From assembly GCF_009758255.1 (NCBI RefSeq), contig NZ_WSEN01000007.1:203312-267311 (forward strand): 64,000 nt of DNA. Reading direction: 5' to 3'. The first letter of the stretch is position 1. Every line of letters starts with the position of its first letter. The translations under genes and the position numbers were made by a program. Shown here one piece after another: positions 24,167 through 32,599 of this stretch. The notes beneath the pieces were generated by a model. That model had not been told where the DNA came from and ran no database searches. It saw only the letters and a program-made list of their open reading frames with translations. This DNA is from Microbacterium sp. MAH-37. GTDB taxonomy: Bacteria > Actinomycetota > Actinomycetes > Actinomycetales > Microbacteriaceae.

Positions 24167-26341
24167 ATGCCGTCCACGCTGGAAACGCCCCTCGACGTCG
24201 CGCTCGGCGGTGCGTCCGCGAAGGCGCTCGACAAGGCGTTCGGGCTGAAGAGCGTCGGTGATCTGATGGCGCATTATCCGCGCCGGTACGCCGACCGCGG
24301 TGAGCTGACGCCGATCCTCGATCTGCCGATCGGTGAGACCGTCACGATCGTGGCCGAGGTGCTCTCGTCGGGCATCCGACGCATGCGCAACCGGCAGGGA
24401 GCGATGCTCGAGGTGACGATCGGCGACGGGATCGGTCGGATGTCGCTGACCTTCTTCGGAAAAGGCGAAGGGCAGCTGGAATGGCGGCGGCAGCAGCTGC
24501 TGCCCGGTCGCCGCGGGGTCTTCTCCGGCAAGGTCGGCGAATACCGCGACAGCCTGCAGTTCTCGCATCCCGAGTACCAGATGTTCGACGACGAGGACGA
24601 GGCGCGGAAGCAGGCGGATGCGCGAGTCACGACGCCGATCCCGATCTACCCCGCTACCGCTGCGCTGGCGAGCTTCAAGATCGCGGAGTTCGTCGGTCGC
24701 GTACTCGACGACCTCGGTCCGATCCCCGACCCACTGCCGGAGCAGTTGCGTGTGCAGGAGGGACTGCTCGATGCGCGCACCGCGCTGGAGAACGTGCACC
24801 GGCCGCCCACCCGCAACGACATCGATCCCGCAGTGCGCACGCTGCGCATGCACGAGGCGCTGACCCTGCAGACCGCGCTGCTGCAGCAGCGCGCCGCGGT
24901 GCGCGAGCTCAGAGCCACGCCGCGGCCGGCGCAGCCGGGCGGGCTGCTGGAGCGGTTCGACGCGAACCTGCCGTTCACGCTCACTCCCGATCAGCAGGAT
25001 GTCGGGGCACAGGTCCAGCAGGATCTCGTCGCGCCGTGGCCGATGAACCGGCTCGTGCAGGGCGAGGTCGGCTCGGGCAAGACGCTGGTCGCGCTGCGGG
25101 CGATGCTGCAGGTGGCAGAGTCGGGCGGCCAGGCCGCGCTGATCGCGCCGACCGAGGTGCTCGCCGGCCAGCATCTGCGCTCGATCACGAAGATGCTCGG
25201 CCCCGAACTCGCGCCGCTGCTGATGCCGACGCTGCTGACCGGGCAGATGTCCGCGCCGCTGCGGCGGAAGGCGGCCCTGCGGGTGGCATCCGGGCAGGCG
25301 CTCATCGTCGTCGGCACGCACGCACTGCTGTCCGAGAAGACCACGTTCGCCGACCTGGGTCTCGTCGTCGTCGACGAGCAGCACCGGTTCGGCGTCGAGC
25401 AGCGTGAGACGCTGCGCGCGAAGGGATCCAGCCCGCACGCGCTGGTCCTCACCGCCACGCCGATCCCGCGCACGGTCGCGATGACCGTGTTCGGCGACCT
25501 CGACACCTCTGTGATCCGCACCATGCCCACCGGACGTGCCGGGATCCAGACCTTCGTCGCACCTCTCGCCGAGCATCCGGGCTGGTGGCAGCGGGTGTGG
25601 CAGCGCTCGGCCGAGGAGATCGCGCAGGGCCGCCAGGTGTTCGCGGTGTGCGCGGCGATCGACACCACGAAGGACACAGCGGAGGCGGATGCCGCCAGCA
25701 CGCTGTTCGACTCCACGGCGACGGGGCCGCGGTGGGGCGTCGTTCAGTTGGAGGAGGCGCTGTCCACGCACCCGGAGCTGGGCGGCGTGCGCCGCGCGGT
25801 GCTGCACGGCAAGATGCCGTCAGACGAGAAGGACGCCATCATGCAGGCGTTCGCGCGCGGCGACATCGATCTGCTGATCGCGACCACCGTCATCGAGGTC
25901 GGGGTCGACGTGCCGAACGCGTCGACTATGGTCATCCTCGACGCGGACCGGTTCGGCGTCTCGCAGCTGCACCAGCTGCGCGGCCGTGTCGGCAGAGGCG
26001 GCGTGCCAGGACTGTGCCTGCTGGTCACCGAGGCGGAAGAGGGATCGGTCGCGCGGGAGCGCGTGGACGCCGTGGCGGGGACGCTCGACGGCTTCGCCCT
26101 CGCCGAGGTCGACCTCGAGCTGCGCGGCGAGGGCGATGTACTCGGCTCGTCGCAATCCGGCGTGAAGTCGTCGCTGCGGCTGCTTCGCGTGGTCAAGGAC
26201 TCCGGACTCATCGGTCGCGCGCGCGAGATGGCGGAGGCGATCCTGGCGGATGATCCGGCGCTCGAACACCATCCGGGGCTGCGCGACACCATCGCGCGCC
26301 GGGTGACGGAAGAGGACAGGGCTGCTCTCAGTAAGAACTAG
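24167..26341 (+). CDS. recG: ATP-dependent DNA helicase RecG
   Basis: 724 residues. Branch-migrating helicase that remodels stalled forks and recombination intermediates. N-terminal wedge/OB domain (about 20-200, 'GDLMAHYPRRYADRGELTPI'), Walker A GEVGSGKT at 299-306, DEQH box at 403-406, 'TATPIPRT', and the C-terminal TRG-containing helicase half with 'VIEVGVDVPNASTMVILDADRFGVSQLHQLRGRVGRG'. ATG at 24167 preferred; GTG at 24161 is also possible. TAGACT (24154-24159) suggests a leaderless or near-leaderless mRNA. Confidence 0.96.
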   Translation: MPSTLETPLDVALGGASAKALDKAFGLKSVGDLMAHYPRRYADRGELTPILDLPIGETVTIVAEVLSSGIRRMRNRQGAMLEVTIGDGIGRMSLTFFGKGEGQLEWRRQQLLPGRRGVFSGKVGEYRDSLQFSHPEYQMFDDEDEARKQADARVTTPIPIYPATAALASFKIAEFVGRVLDDLGPIPDPLPEQLRVQEGLLDARTALENVHRPPTRNDIDPAVRTLRMHEALTLQTALLQQRAAVRELRATPRPAQPGGLLERFDANLPFTLTPDQQDVGAQVQQDLVAPWPMNRLVQGEVGSGKTLVALRAMLQVAESGGQAALIAPTEVLAGQHLRSITKMLGPELAPLLMPTLLTGQMSAPLRRKAALRVASGQALIVVGTHALLSEKTTFADLGLVVVDEQHRFGVEQRETLRAKGSSPHALVLTATPIPRTVAMTVFGDLDTSVIRTMPTGRAGIQTFVAPLAEHPGWWQRVWQRSAEEIAQGRQVFAVCAAIDTTKDTAEADAASTLFDSTATGPRWGVVQLEEALSTHPELGGVRRAVLHGKMPSDEKDAIMQAFARGDIDLLIATTVIEVGVDVPNASTMVILDADRFGVSQLHQLRGRVGRGGVPGLCLLVTEAEEGSVARERVDAVAGTLDGFALAEVDLELRGEGDVLGSSQSGVKSSLRLLRVVKDSGLIGRAREMAEAILADDPALEHHPGLRDTIARRVTEEDRAALSKN

Positions 26342-26360
26342 GCTGACGTGTATGCCTGTA

Positions 26361-26452
26361 CTGAGCGAGCGGAGCGAGACGAAGTGCGCCGTGCTGAGCG
26401 AGCGGAGCGAGACGAAGTGCGCCGTGCTGAGCGAGCGGAGCGAGACGAAGTG
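26361..26452 (+). repeat. Tandem copies of a dispersed repeat that form the coaD start region
   Basis: Two full 33-bp units (26361-26393, 26394-26426) and a third partial unit (26427-26452). Each carries the same 22-bp core beginning GAGCGAGCGGAGCGAG and ending ACGAAG. The reverse complement of this exact core lies inside trmD (52506-52527) and a one-mismatch version lies at 39642-39663. The third unit supplies GGAG as the Shine-Dalgarno and its last core base is the first base of the coaD GTG start codon. Confidence 0.85.
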
Positions 26453-26947
26453 AACAGCAGGATCGCCGTCGTACCCGGTTCCTTCGACCCGCCGACACTC
26501 GGACATCTCGATGTGATCCGGCGTGCGGCGCGGTTGTACGACGAACTGCACGTGCTCGTGGTGCACAACCCGGGCAAGGAGGCGATGCTGCCGATCGCGC
26601 AGCGCATGTCGCTGCTCGAGCAGTCCATCGCTGACGCCGGTGTCGAGGGCAGCATCATCGTCGGTTCGTGGAGCATGGGACTTCTGGTCGACTACGCCCG
26701 CGACGTGAACGCAGGCGTGCTGGTCAAGGGCATCCGCTCGCAGGTGGATGTGGCCTACGAGTCGCCGATGGCGATCGTCAACCGGCACCTGGCCGACATC
26801 GAGACCGTCTTCCTGCTGCCCGACCCGGCTCACGCGATGGTGTCGAGCTCGCTGGTGCGTCAGGTCGCGTCGTTGGGAGGCGACGTGTCGCCCTTCGTGC
26901 CGCCGTCGGTGGCGGCCTTCCTCGACACCGGGGCGCGCGGCATCTGA
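26450..26947 (+). CDS. coaD: Pantetheine-phosphate adenylyltransferase
   Basis: 165 residues, usual length. Adenylates 4'-phosphopantetheine in CoA synthesis. Begins '[33 protein letters not shown]' with the nucleotidyl-transferase motif (T/H)xGH at about 16-19, then '[22 protein letters not shown]' and '[25 protein letters not shown]' (the ISSTxxR-like element). GTG at 26450 matches the family start; the reading frame stays open upstream through the tandem repeat to 26348, so a longer form with [11 protein letters not shown] repeats is possible but unlikely. Confidence 0.94.
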   Translation: MNSRIAVVPGSFDPPTLGHLDVIRRAARLYDELHVLVVHNPGKEAMLPIAQRMSLLEQSIADAGVEGSIIVGSWSMGLLVDYARDVNAGVLVKGIRSQVDVAYESPMAIVNRHLADIETVFLLPDPAHAMVSSSLVRQVASLGGDVSPFVPPSVAAFLDTGARGI

Positions 26948-26978
26948 GTCGCTCGGCCCGCGACCAGCTGGTACCGGG

Positions 26979-26984
26979 TAGCAT
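26979..26984 (+). promoter_or_regulatory. -10 element for the DUF177-rpmF-rnc unit
   Basis: TAGCAT ends six bases before the GTG start of the DUF177 gene, the spacing expected for a leaderless transcript. Confidence 0.45.
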
Positions 26985-26990
26985 GGCTGA

Positions 26991-27551
26991 GTGAAATCCC
27001 GACTGAACGGTCCTTTCGTCCTGCCCGTGCGCGACATCTCACGTCGCCCGGGGGAGATGCGCGAGCACGCGTTCGAGGTGACCCTGGCGGAGCGCTGGGG
27101 CGAGGGGATCGTGTCGGTCGAGGCCGGCGAGATCGTCGACCTCGACGTGCGTCTGGAGTCCGTGCACGAGGGCATTCTGGTGTCCGGAACAGCGGACGCC
27201 GAGTACTCCGGCGTGTGCGGACGATGCCTTACTGACATCGCCGCGCCTGTCGAAGTCGAGTTCCAGGAGCTTTTCGCGTATCCTGGAGAGGAAGAAACTG
27301 ACTTCGAGGTTCAAGACGACCACGTGGATCTTGAAACTCTGGTCAGGGATGCGGTCGTATTGTCGCTTCCCTTCCAGCCGGTGTGTCAGCCGGACTGCCC
27401 GGGTCTCGACCCGAACACGGGTGAGAGGCTGACCGCGAGCACCGGCGCAGAGAGCACCGCTCCCATCGATCCTCGGTGGAGCGCGCTCCAGCAGATCACA
27501 GACCAGGACGGTGCGGCAGAGAGCCGGGCCGCCGAGAAAGAAGAGAGCTAG
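26991..27551 (+). CDS. DUF177 (YceD) family protein
   Basis: 186 residues. Carries the DUF177 pattern: 'EGILVSGTADAEYSGVCGRCLTDIAAPVEVEFQELF' and, further on, 'LETLVRDAVVLSLPFQPVCQPDCPGLDPNTG', with two Cys pairs (CGRC, CQPDC) able to bind metal. YceD proteins are encoded just before rpmF in most bacteria and are linked to rRNA/ribosome maturation; the precise role is unsettled. GTG start with a TAGCAT box six bases upstream. Followed by rpmF after 2 bp. Confidence 0.9.
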   Translation: MKSRLNGPFVLPVRDISRRPGEMREHAFEVTLAERWGEGIVSVEAGEIVDLDVRLESVHEGILVSGTADAEYSGVCGRCLTDIAAPVEVEFQELFAYPGEEETDFEVQDDHVDLETLVRDAVVLSLPFQPVCQPDCPGLDPNTGERLTASTGAESTAPIDPRWSALQQITDQDGAAESRAAEKEES

Positions 27552-27553
27552 TC

Positions 27554-27763
27554 ATGGCCGGTAACCCCCCGAAGCGCAAGGTCTCCCGTTCGAACACCCG
27601 CTCGCGCCGCGCGCAGTGGAAGGCGACGCCCACCGCTCTGGTGAAGACCGTCGAGAACGGCAAGACCGTCTACAGCCGCCCGCACCAGGCGAAGGTCGTC
27701 ACCGACTCGCAGGGCACCGAGCTGTTCATGGAGTACAAGGGCCGCAAGGTCGCTGACGTCTGA
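27554..27763 (+). CDS. rpmF: 50S ribosomal protein L32
   Basis: 69 residues, '[24 protein letters not shown]...' as expected for bL32. There are no cysteines, so this is the zinc-independent form. Two bases after the DUF177 stop and 16 bases before rnc, in one operon. Confidence 0.96.
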   Translation: MAGNPPKRKVSRSNTRSRRAQWKATPTALVKTVENGKTVYSRPHQAKVVTDSQGTELFMEYKGRKVADV

Positions 27764-27779
27764 TCGCGATCGGCTGATC

Positions 27780-28472
27780 GTGACCGAGGTGGCGCGGGGG
27801 ACGGCGCCTCTGAGTGAGACGCTGGGGGTCGATATCGACCCCCAGCTCCTCACACGTGCCCTCACACATCGCTCCTACGCGTACGAGCACGGTGGTTCCC
27901 CGCACAACGAGCGCCTCGAGTTCCTCGGCGACTCGGTGCTGGGACTGGCCGTCACCGTGATGCTGTTCACCACGCATCCAGAGCTCGACGAAGGAGAACT
28001 GGCGAAGCGTCGCGCGAGCGTCGTCTCGACCGTCGCCCTCGCCGAGGTCGCCCGTGGCATCGGGCTGGGCGAGCACCTGCTGCTCGGCCGCGGTGAGGAG
28101 CAGACCGGCGGACGCGACAAGGACTCGATCCTCGCCGACACCATGGAAGCCGTGATCGGGGCGACGTACATCTCCGCCGGTCCTGATGCGGCCACCGCCC
28201 TCGTGCTGCGGCTCACCGAGCCACTCCTCGCCGACCCTGAGCGGTATGGCGCCGCGATGGATCCGAAGACCAGCCTTCAGGAGCTCGCCGCCCGTCTGGG
28301 AGCGACCCCGCCGAGCTACTCGGTGAAGGCGACGGGCCCTGACCACGACCGGCGCTTCACCGCGACCGTGCTCGTCGGAGACCTCGCCCAGACCGGTGAG
28401 GGCACCAGCAAGAAGACGGCCGAGATGGCTGCCGCGCTCAGCGCCTGGCGGCTGCTCAGCGACCGTGCCTGA
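27780..28472 (+). CDS. rnc: Ribonuclease III
   Basis: 230 residues. Cleaves double-stranded RNA, including rRNA precursors. RNase III signature [13 protein letters not shown] at 43-55, second acidic site 'DTMEAVIGA', then a C-terminal dsRNA-binding domain from about 155 ('[41 protein letters not shown]...[18 protein letters not shown]'). GTG start at 27780. Followed by mutM after 8 bp. Confidence 0.95.
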   Translation: MTEVARGTAPLSETLGVDIDPQLLTRALTHRSYAYEHGGSPHNERLEFLGDSVLGLAVTVMLFTTHPELDEGELAKRRASVVSTVALAEVARGIGLGEHLLLGRGEEQTGGRDKDSILADTMEAVIGATYISAGPDAATALVLRLTEPLLADPERYGAAMDPKTSLQELAARLGATPPSYSVKATGPDHDRRFTATVLVGDLAQTGEGTSKKTAEMAAALSAWRLLSDRA

Positions 28473-28480
28473 GCACGTCG

Positions 28481-29374
28481 ATGCCTGAACTGCCCGAGGT
28501 CGAGGTCGTTCGCGCCGGCCTGGCGCCGGCGGTGGTCGGGGCGACCGTGACGTCGGTCTCGGTGCTCGACGAGCGGGCGCTGACGCGGCACGCCGCAGGT
28601 GCGGCGGACTTCGTCGCGCAGCTCGAGGGAGCTGACGTCGTGGCTGCAGTGCGCCGGGGCAAGTTCCTCTGGCTCCCTCTCACCGATCGCCACGAGGCGC
28701 TGGTCGCGCATCTCGGCATGAGCGGGCAGATGCTGCTGCGCGAGCCGGACGCCGCGCCCGAGCGGCACGAGCGCATCCGGCTGCACATCGAGCATCCTGC
28801 GCATGGACGGCTCGCGGTCGTGTTCTCCGATCAGCGAACCTTCGGATCGCTGGCGGTCGACGATCTGCTTCAGACTCCGGACGGTCGCGCGGCGGGACTC
28901 GGCAGCGACCTCGCGCTGGTGCCGTCGCAGGTGTCCCACATCGCGCGCGACGCTCTCGACCCCGCCTTCGACGATGCCGCGTTCATCGCGGCCGCCCGTC
29001 GTCGGTCGAGCGCGATCAAGCGCATCCTTCTCGATCAGAACCTGATCAGCGGCATCGGTAACATCTACGCCGACGAGTCGCTCTGGGCGGCGCGCATCCA
29101 CCCGGAGACAGTGGGCCGTGCCCTGTCGGTGCAGGCATTGCGCCGTCTGCTCGCGGAGGTGCGGCTCGTGCTCGAGAAGGCCCTCGCCGAGGGCGGGACG
29201 AGCTTCGATGCCCAGTACGTGAACGTGAACGGTCAGGCCGGTTATTTCGCGCACTCCCTCAACGCGTACGGGCGCGGGGGAGAGGCCTGTCCGCGCTGCG
29301 GTGGACCGATCCGCCGTGACGCGTTCATGAACCGATCGAGTCACTTCTGTCCGAGGTGTCAGCGCCGACGCTGA
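28481..29374 (+). CDS. mutM: Formamidopyrimidine-DNA glycosylase
   Basis: 297 residues. Removes 8-oxoguanine and FaPy lesions and nicks the abasic site. Starts MPELPEVEVVR with catalytic Pro2 and Glu3; H2TH region 'ILLDQNLISGIGNIYADESLWAARIHPE'; C-terminal zinc finger with CPRCGGPIRRD and FCPRCQ (four Cys). Last gene of the DUF177-rpmF-rnc-mutM unit, facing the ABC permease. Confidence 0.96.
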   Translation: MPELPEVEVVRAGLAPAVVGATVTSVSVLDERALTRHAAGAADFVAQLEGADVVAAVRRGKFLWLPLTDRHEALVAHLGMSGQMLLREPDAAPERHERIRLHIEHPAHGRLAVVFSDQRTFGSLAVDDLLQTPDGRAAGLGSDLALVPSQVSHIARDALDPAFDDAAFIAAARRRSSAIKRILLDQNLISGIGNIYADESLWAARIHPETVGRALSVQALRRLLAEVRLVLEKALAEGGTSFDAQYVNVNGQAGYFAHSLNAYGRGGEACPRCGGPIRRDAFMNRSSHFCPRCQRRR

Positions 29375-29415
29375 GGAACCGGGCCGGCGCGCCAGGTGTG
29401 CAGCCCTCGGGTGGC

Positions 29416-30741
29416 TCACGCTGCGAGTGCGAAGGACTTCGCCAGCAGCGGGCGGGTCACTCGCGTCGCCGCCCACACCGTGAGGATCCCGATCGCGAGC
29501 ACGCCCGCGATGGTCACGAGCGAGAGCGGAGCGATGATCAGCGTGATCCCCAGCAGCGGGAGGATCATGATCGCCGCGCACAGCGCGGAGCCGATCGCGG
29601 TGACCATCAGCGGTGACATGATCGCGCGCGTGCGCGCGGCATCCACCGTCTCCATCGGCACACCGAGACGGTGCAGGCTCGCGTGCAGGTCGCGCTGATC
29701 GGCGATGGCGGATGCCTGGTTCACGCCCACCGAGGCGGCGACCATGAGGAACGAGCCGATGAGGGTGATGATCAGGCCGGTGCGCATGTCGGTCACCAGC
29801 GCGAGATCCTGCGCTCGGGCGTCGTCGGTGCCCATCACGTCCATCAGGGCCACGCCGGTACCGGCGAACACAGCCATGAAGCTCGCCATAGCGATGCCGC
29901 TGACCTGTCGCCAGGCGGCCTTCGGCGCGTCCAGCACCATGCGCGCCGACAGCATCCGCTCGGGTGTCTCCGCCCTGCGCAGTTGGCGCCGGGCGCGCAC
30001 TCCCAGCACCCACGGGCCGATGAGGTTCAGGACGGCGAGCACGACGCCGAAGACAGCGGCGAGGCCTGCGATGAGGTACACCGCTCCCGCAATCATCGGG
30101 AGGAGTTTGACGGCGGCGAAACCGGCGGCGACCACCAGCACGACGGCGACGGCTCGAACGGCTCCGAGGCGAGGAGCATCGGCGCGCATCCGCACGCCGA
30201 GCGGCGAGATGTTCACTCGGCGCAGGCCGACCACCGCGCTGAGCACGGCGAGCAGGATCACGCCGCCGAAGACGGCGAGGATCTGCCAGGCGGGCAGGAT
30301 CACCGCGAGCACGCCGAGCGGCGCGCCGCGGAAGGGGATCAGCCCGATCAGGGGAGTGAGCGCGAAATAGAGCAGGATGCCGCCGATCGCACCGATCGCG
30401 GCGATCAGCGCGGACTCGACCACCGTGGCGAACGAGACACCTGCGGGAGTCACGCCGAGCAGTCGCAGCGTCGAAAGACGCTCGTCGCGCCGTCGGGCGG
30501 ACAGCCGTGCGGCGGCACCGCCGAGTGTCATCAGCGGTACGACGAGCAGCACCACGGCGATCGCGGCGAGACCCTGGTAGATGAAGCCGTAGTCGTCGTC
30601 CCAGGTCCAGAACGACTGGGCACCGCCCAGCACCGTGAGCACGAGCGTCGTGACGATGCCGAACGCGACCGCGGGGATTGCGATCACGCCCAGCGAACCG
30701 GGGGCGGGACGCAGGAGCATCCGCAGCACGCCGACGTTCAT
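29416..30741 (-). CDS. ABC transporter permease, FtsX-like
   Basis: 441 residues, about ten membrane helices in two FtsX-type repeats; the region 'ARLSARRRDERLSTLRLLGVTPAGVSFATVVESALIAAIGA' and the later 'ASAIADQRDLHASLHRLGVPMETVDAARTRAIMSPLMVTAIG' are the cytoplasmic-loop motifs that contact the ATPase in MacB/BceB-like exporters. Its ATG overlaps the stop of the ATPase gene by 4 bp (ATGA). Probably an exporter of a peptide or antibiotic; substrate unknown. Confidence 0.87.
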   Translation of the reverse strand: MNVGVLRMLLRPAPGSLGVIAIPAVAFGIVTTLVLTVLGGAQSFWTWDDDYGFIYQGLAAIAVVLLVVPLMTLGGAAARLSARRRDERLSTLRLLGVTPAGVSFATVVESALIAAIGAIGGILLYFALTPLIGLIPFRGAPLGVLAVILPAWQILAVFGGVILLAVLSAVVGLRRVNISPLGVRMRADAPRLGAVRAVAVVLVVAAGFAAVKLLPMIAGAVYLIAGLAAVFGVVLAVLNLIGPWVLGVRARRQLRRAETPERMLSARMVLDAPKAAWRQVSGIAMASFMAVFAGTGVALMDVMGTDDARAQDLALVTDMRTGLIITLIGSFLMVAASVGVNQASAIADQRDLHASLHRLGVPMETVDAARTRAIMSPLMVTAIGSALCAAIMILPLLGITLIIAPLSLVTIAGVLAIGILTVWAATRVTRPLLAKSFALAA

Positions 30742-31433
30742 GCCGACACCTCCGCGGGAACGATCACACCGTCGCGCATCGAGACCGTACGGGAGCATCG
30801 AGCCGCGACGCCGGGGTCGTGGGTGACCACGACCAGGGTGCGCCCCTGGCCGGTGGTCGACCAGAGCAGGGCGTCCATCACCTCGGACGAGGTCCGGGAG
30901 TCGAGCGCGCCGGTGGGCTCGTCGGCGAAGATCAGCTCGGCTCCGGTCACCTGGGAACGGGCGATGGCGACGCGCTGGGCCTGCCCGCCGGAGAGCTCGC
31001 CGATGCGACGGTCCTCCATGCCGGTCAGTCCTAGCGACTGCAGCCAGGCGGCGGCGTGCGGCAGTGCATCGGAGCGCTTCATGCCGTTGATCATTAGCGC
31101 GAGCGCGACGTTCTCGATGGCGGTGAGCTCGGGAATCAGCAGCCCCTGCTGAAAGACGAACCCGAACCGCTCGCGCCGCAGCTTGGAGCGGGCCGACTCG
31201 CCGAGTGCGGTCACGTCGATCACCTCGCCGGAGGAGGGGGTGAACCGTACCGTGCCGCTGTCCGGCGTGATGATCCCGGCGAGCGTGTGCAGCAGCGTGG
31301 TCTTGCCGGATCCGGATGCGCCCATGATCGCCACGGACTCGCCGCGCTGGACGGCGAGATCGACGCCGGCGAGGGCGCGGGTGGGGCCGTAGGACTTCTG
31401 AAGGGCACTGGCGTGCAGGATCGGTGCGGTCAT
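30738..31433 (-). CDS. ABC transporter ATP-binding protein (LolD/MacB type)
   Basis: 231 residues. Walker A GASGSGKTT at about 38-46, Q-loop 'FVFQQGLL', signature 'ELSGGQAQRVAIARS', Walker B 'LIFADEPTGALD' and H-loop 'VVVTHD'. The Q-loop and 'EPTGALD' fit the MacB/BceA group that pairs with FtsX-like permeases, as here (4-bp overlap). Separated from the upstream GNAT operon by a hairpin at 31472-31511. Confidence 0.92.
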   Translation of the reverse strand: MTAPILHASALQKSYGPTRALAGVDLAVQRGESVAIMGASGSGKTTLLHTLAGIITPDSGTVRFTPSSGEVIDVTALGESARSKLRRERFGFVFQQGLLIPELTAIENVALALMINGMKRSDALPHAAAWLQSLGLTGMEDRRIGELSGGQAQRVAIARSQVTGAELIFADEPTGALDSRTSSEVMDALLWSTTGQGRTLVVVTHDPGVAARCSRTVSMRDGVIVPAEVSA

Positions 31434-31471
31434 GATTCCAGCATCCGCGGATCGGACGTCGGAATCGTCGG

Positions 31472-31511
31472 CCCAGCGGATGATCCGCGCGAAGCGGGAT
31501 CATCCGCTGGG
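31472..31511. terminator. Hairpin between the GNAT operon and the ABC exporter
   Basis: Perfect 15-bp stem CCCAGCGGATGATCC/GGATCATCCGCTGGG with a 10-base loop, lying 12 bp past the stop of the last GNAT gene on the minus strand. No T-run follows, so termination may be partial or Rho-assisted. Confidence 0.65.
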
Positions 31512-31522
31512 ATGACCGGTCG

Positions 31523-32599
31523 TCAGCCCAGCTTCTTCTGCCAGGCCCCGGCGTACGCGACGGGGACGAAGCCGATCGCCTCGTTGATGTCGAGCATCGG
31601 CCGGTTCTCCTCGACGTTGAAGGTCGTGATCCTCGGCGACAGCGGTGCGACATCCCGCCAGTGCAGGATGTTCGCGCACTTCACCACCATGCCCAGGCGG
31701 TGACCGCGGTGCTCCTTGAGGACGAGCGTGTTGTACTGGTGCGTCGGCTCGCTTCGATCGGCTCCGACGACGAGCTCGTTGAACGCCGCCAGCTGCCCGG
31801 TCGGTTCATGGACGACGGCCGCGACCGACAGGGTCTGCTCGCTGTCGATGATCTTCTGCTCGCGGCGTGTGACGCGGGCGGCGTCCCAGACCTCCTCGTC
31901 GATCTCCATCGCACCGGAAGGCGCGTCCGTGGACATCCGGGACAGGGCCCAGGCATATCCGTCGCGCAGTTCCGGCGGCGTCGGGATCGTCCACTGCACG
32001 AGGCGGTAGTCAGCCCCGGCGGCGACCAGCGCCTCGTCGAGCGCGCGCTGCACGCCGTCCATCGGACCGGTCAGGTCGAAGGCGCTGTTGCGCTCCACCT
32101 GCTCGAGGACGAAACCGTTCGCCAGGAACAGCTCCGTCTGCGGGGACTGCTCGATCGCGCCCCACCCCGTCGCGGGCGTGAGGGTCGGTCCGGAGGGGGT
32201 GCCGTGGTGCAGCGTCCACGCCTGCATGACGCTTCGACCCAGCGCCCTGGTCTCCTCCTCGGCGCGCGCGAGCAGGGCGTCCTCGATGCCGCGCCCGCGG
32301 TCGGCACGCAGCACCATCAGGTCGAAGTCGGTGCTCGTCGGTTCGGCGAGGGCGTGATTGAAGATGCATGCGCCGACGATCCTGGAACCCTCTCGGACGA
32401 TGAACACCCGGTGCACGGTGTCGGCGTCGTCGCGCAGATCGGCGAGCAGTTCGACGGCGGTGTAGTCGAGATCCGTCGTGCCCGCGTCCTCACGGCAGAT
32501 CGCATTGTTCAGCTCGGTCAGAGCGATGAGGTCTGCCGCGTCGGGTCCCTCGGCGGATGCCGGCAGGGCGAGCAGTTCGATGGCGAGCGTGGTGCTCAT
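31523..32599 (-). CDS. GNAT family N-acetyltransferase (tandem paralogue 1)
   Basis: 358 residues with two GNAT-like halves: an N-terminal one around 'VFIVREGSRIVGACIFNHALAEP...LMVLRADRGRGIEDALLARAEEETRALGRS' and a C-terminal one with the acetyl-CoA motif 'YNTLVLKEHRGHRLGMVVKCANILHW' and 'ITTFNVEENRPMLDINEAIGFVPVAYAGAWQKKL'. The twin-domain plan resembles mycothiol synthase-like acetyltransferases, but the acceptor is unknown. Its ATG overlaps the stop of the paralogue upstream by 4 bp. Confidence 0.85.
   Translation of the reverse strand: MSTTLAIELLALPASAEGPDAADLIALTELNNAICREDAGTTDLDYTAVELLADLRDDADTVHRVFIVREGSRIVGACIFNHALAEPTSTDFDLMVLRADRGRGIEDALLARAEEETRALGRSVMQAWTLHHGTPSGPTLTPATGWGAIEQSPQTELFLANGFVLEQVERNSAFDLTGPMDGVQRALDEALVAAGADYRLVQWTIPTPPELRDGYAWALSRMSTDAPSGAMEIDEEVWDAARVTRREQKIIDSEQTLSVAAVVHEPTGQLAAFNELVVGADRSEPTHQYNTLVLKEHRGHRLGMVVKCANILHWRDVAPLSPRITTFNVEENRPMLDINEAIGFVPVAYAGAWQKKLG

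Noticed and set aside
26361..26452. Tandem repeats read as a small CRISPR array
   Set aside because: Units are contiguous, with no unique spacers between them, no cas genes nearby, and the same core occurs singly elsewhere.
31472..31511. Hairpin after the GNAT operon as another copy of the dispersed repeat
   Set aside because: It shares only GCGAAGCG in the loop; the stem sequence is unrelated to the GAGCGAGCG core.
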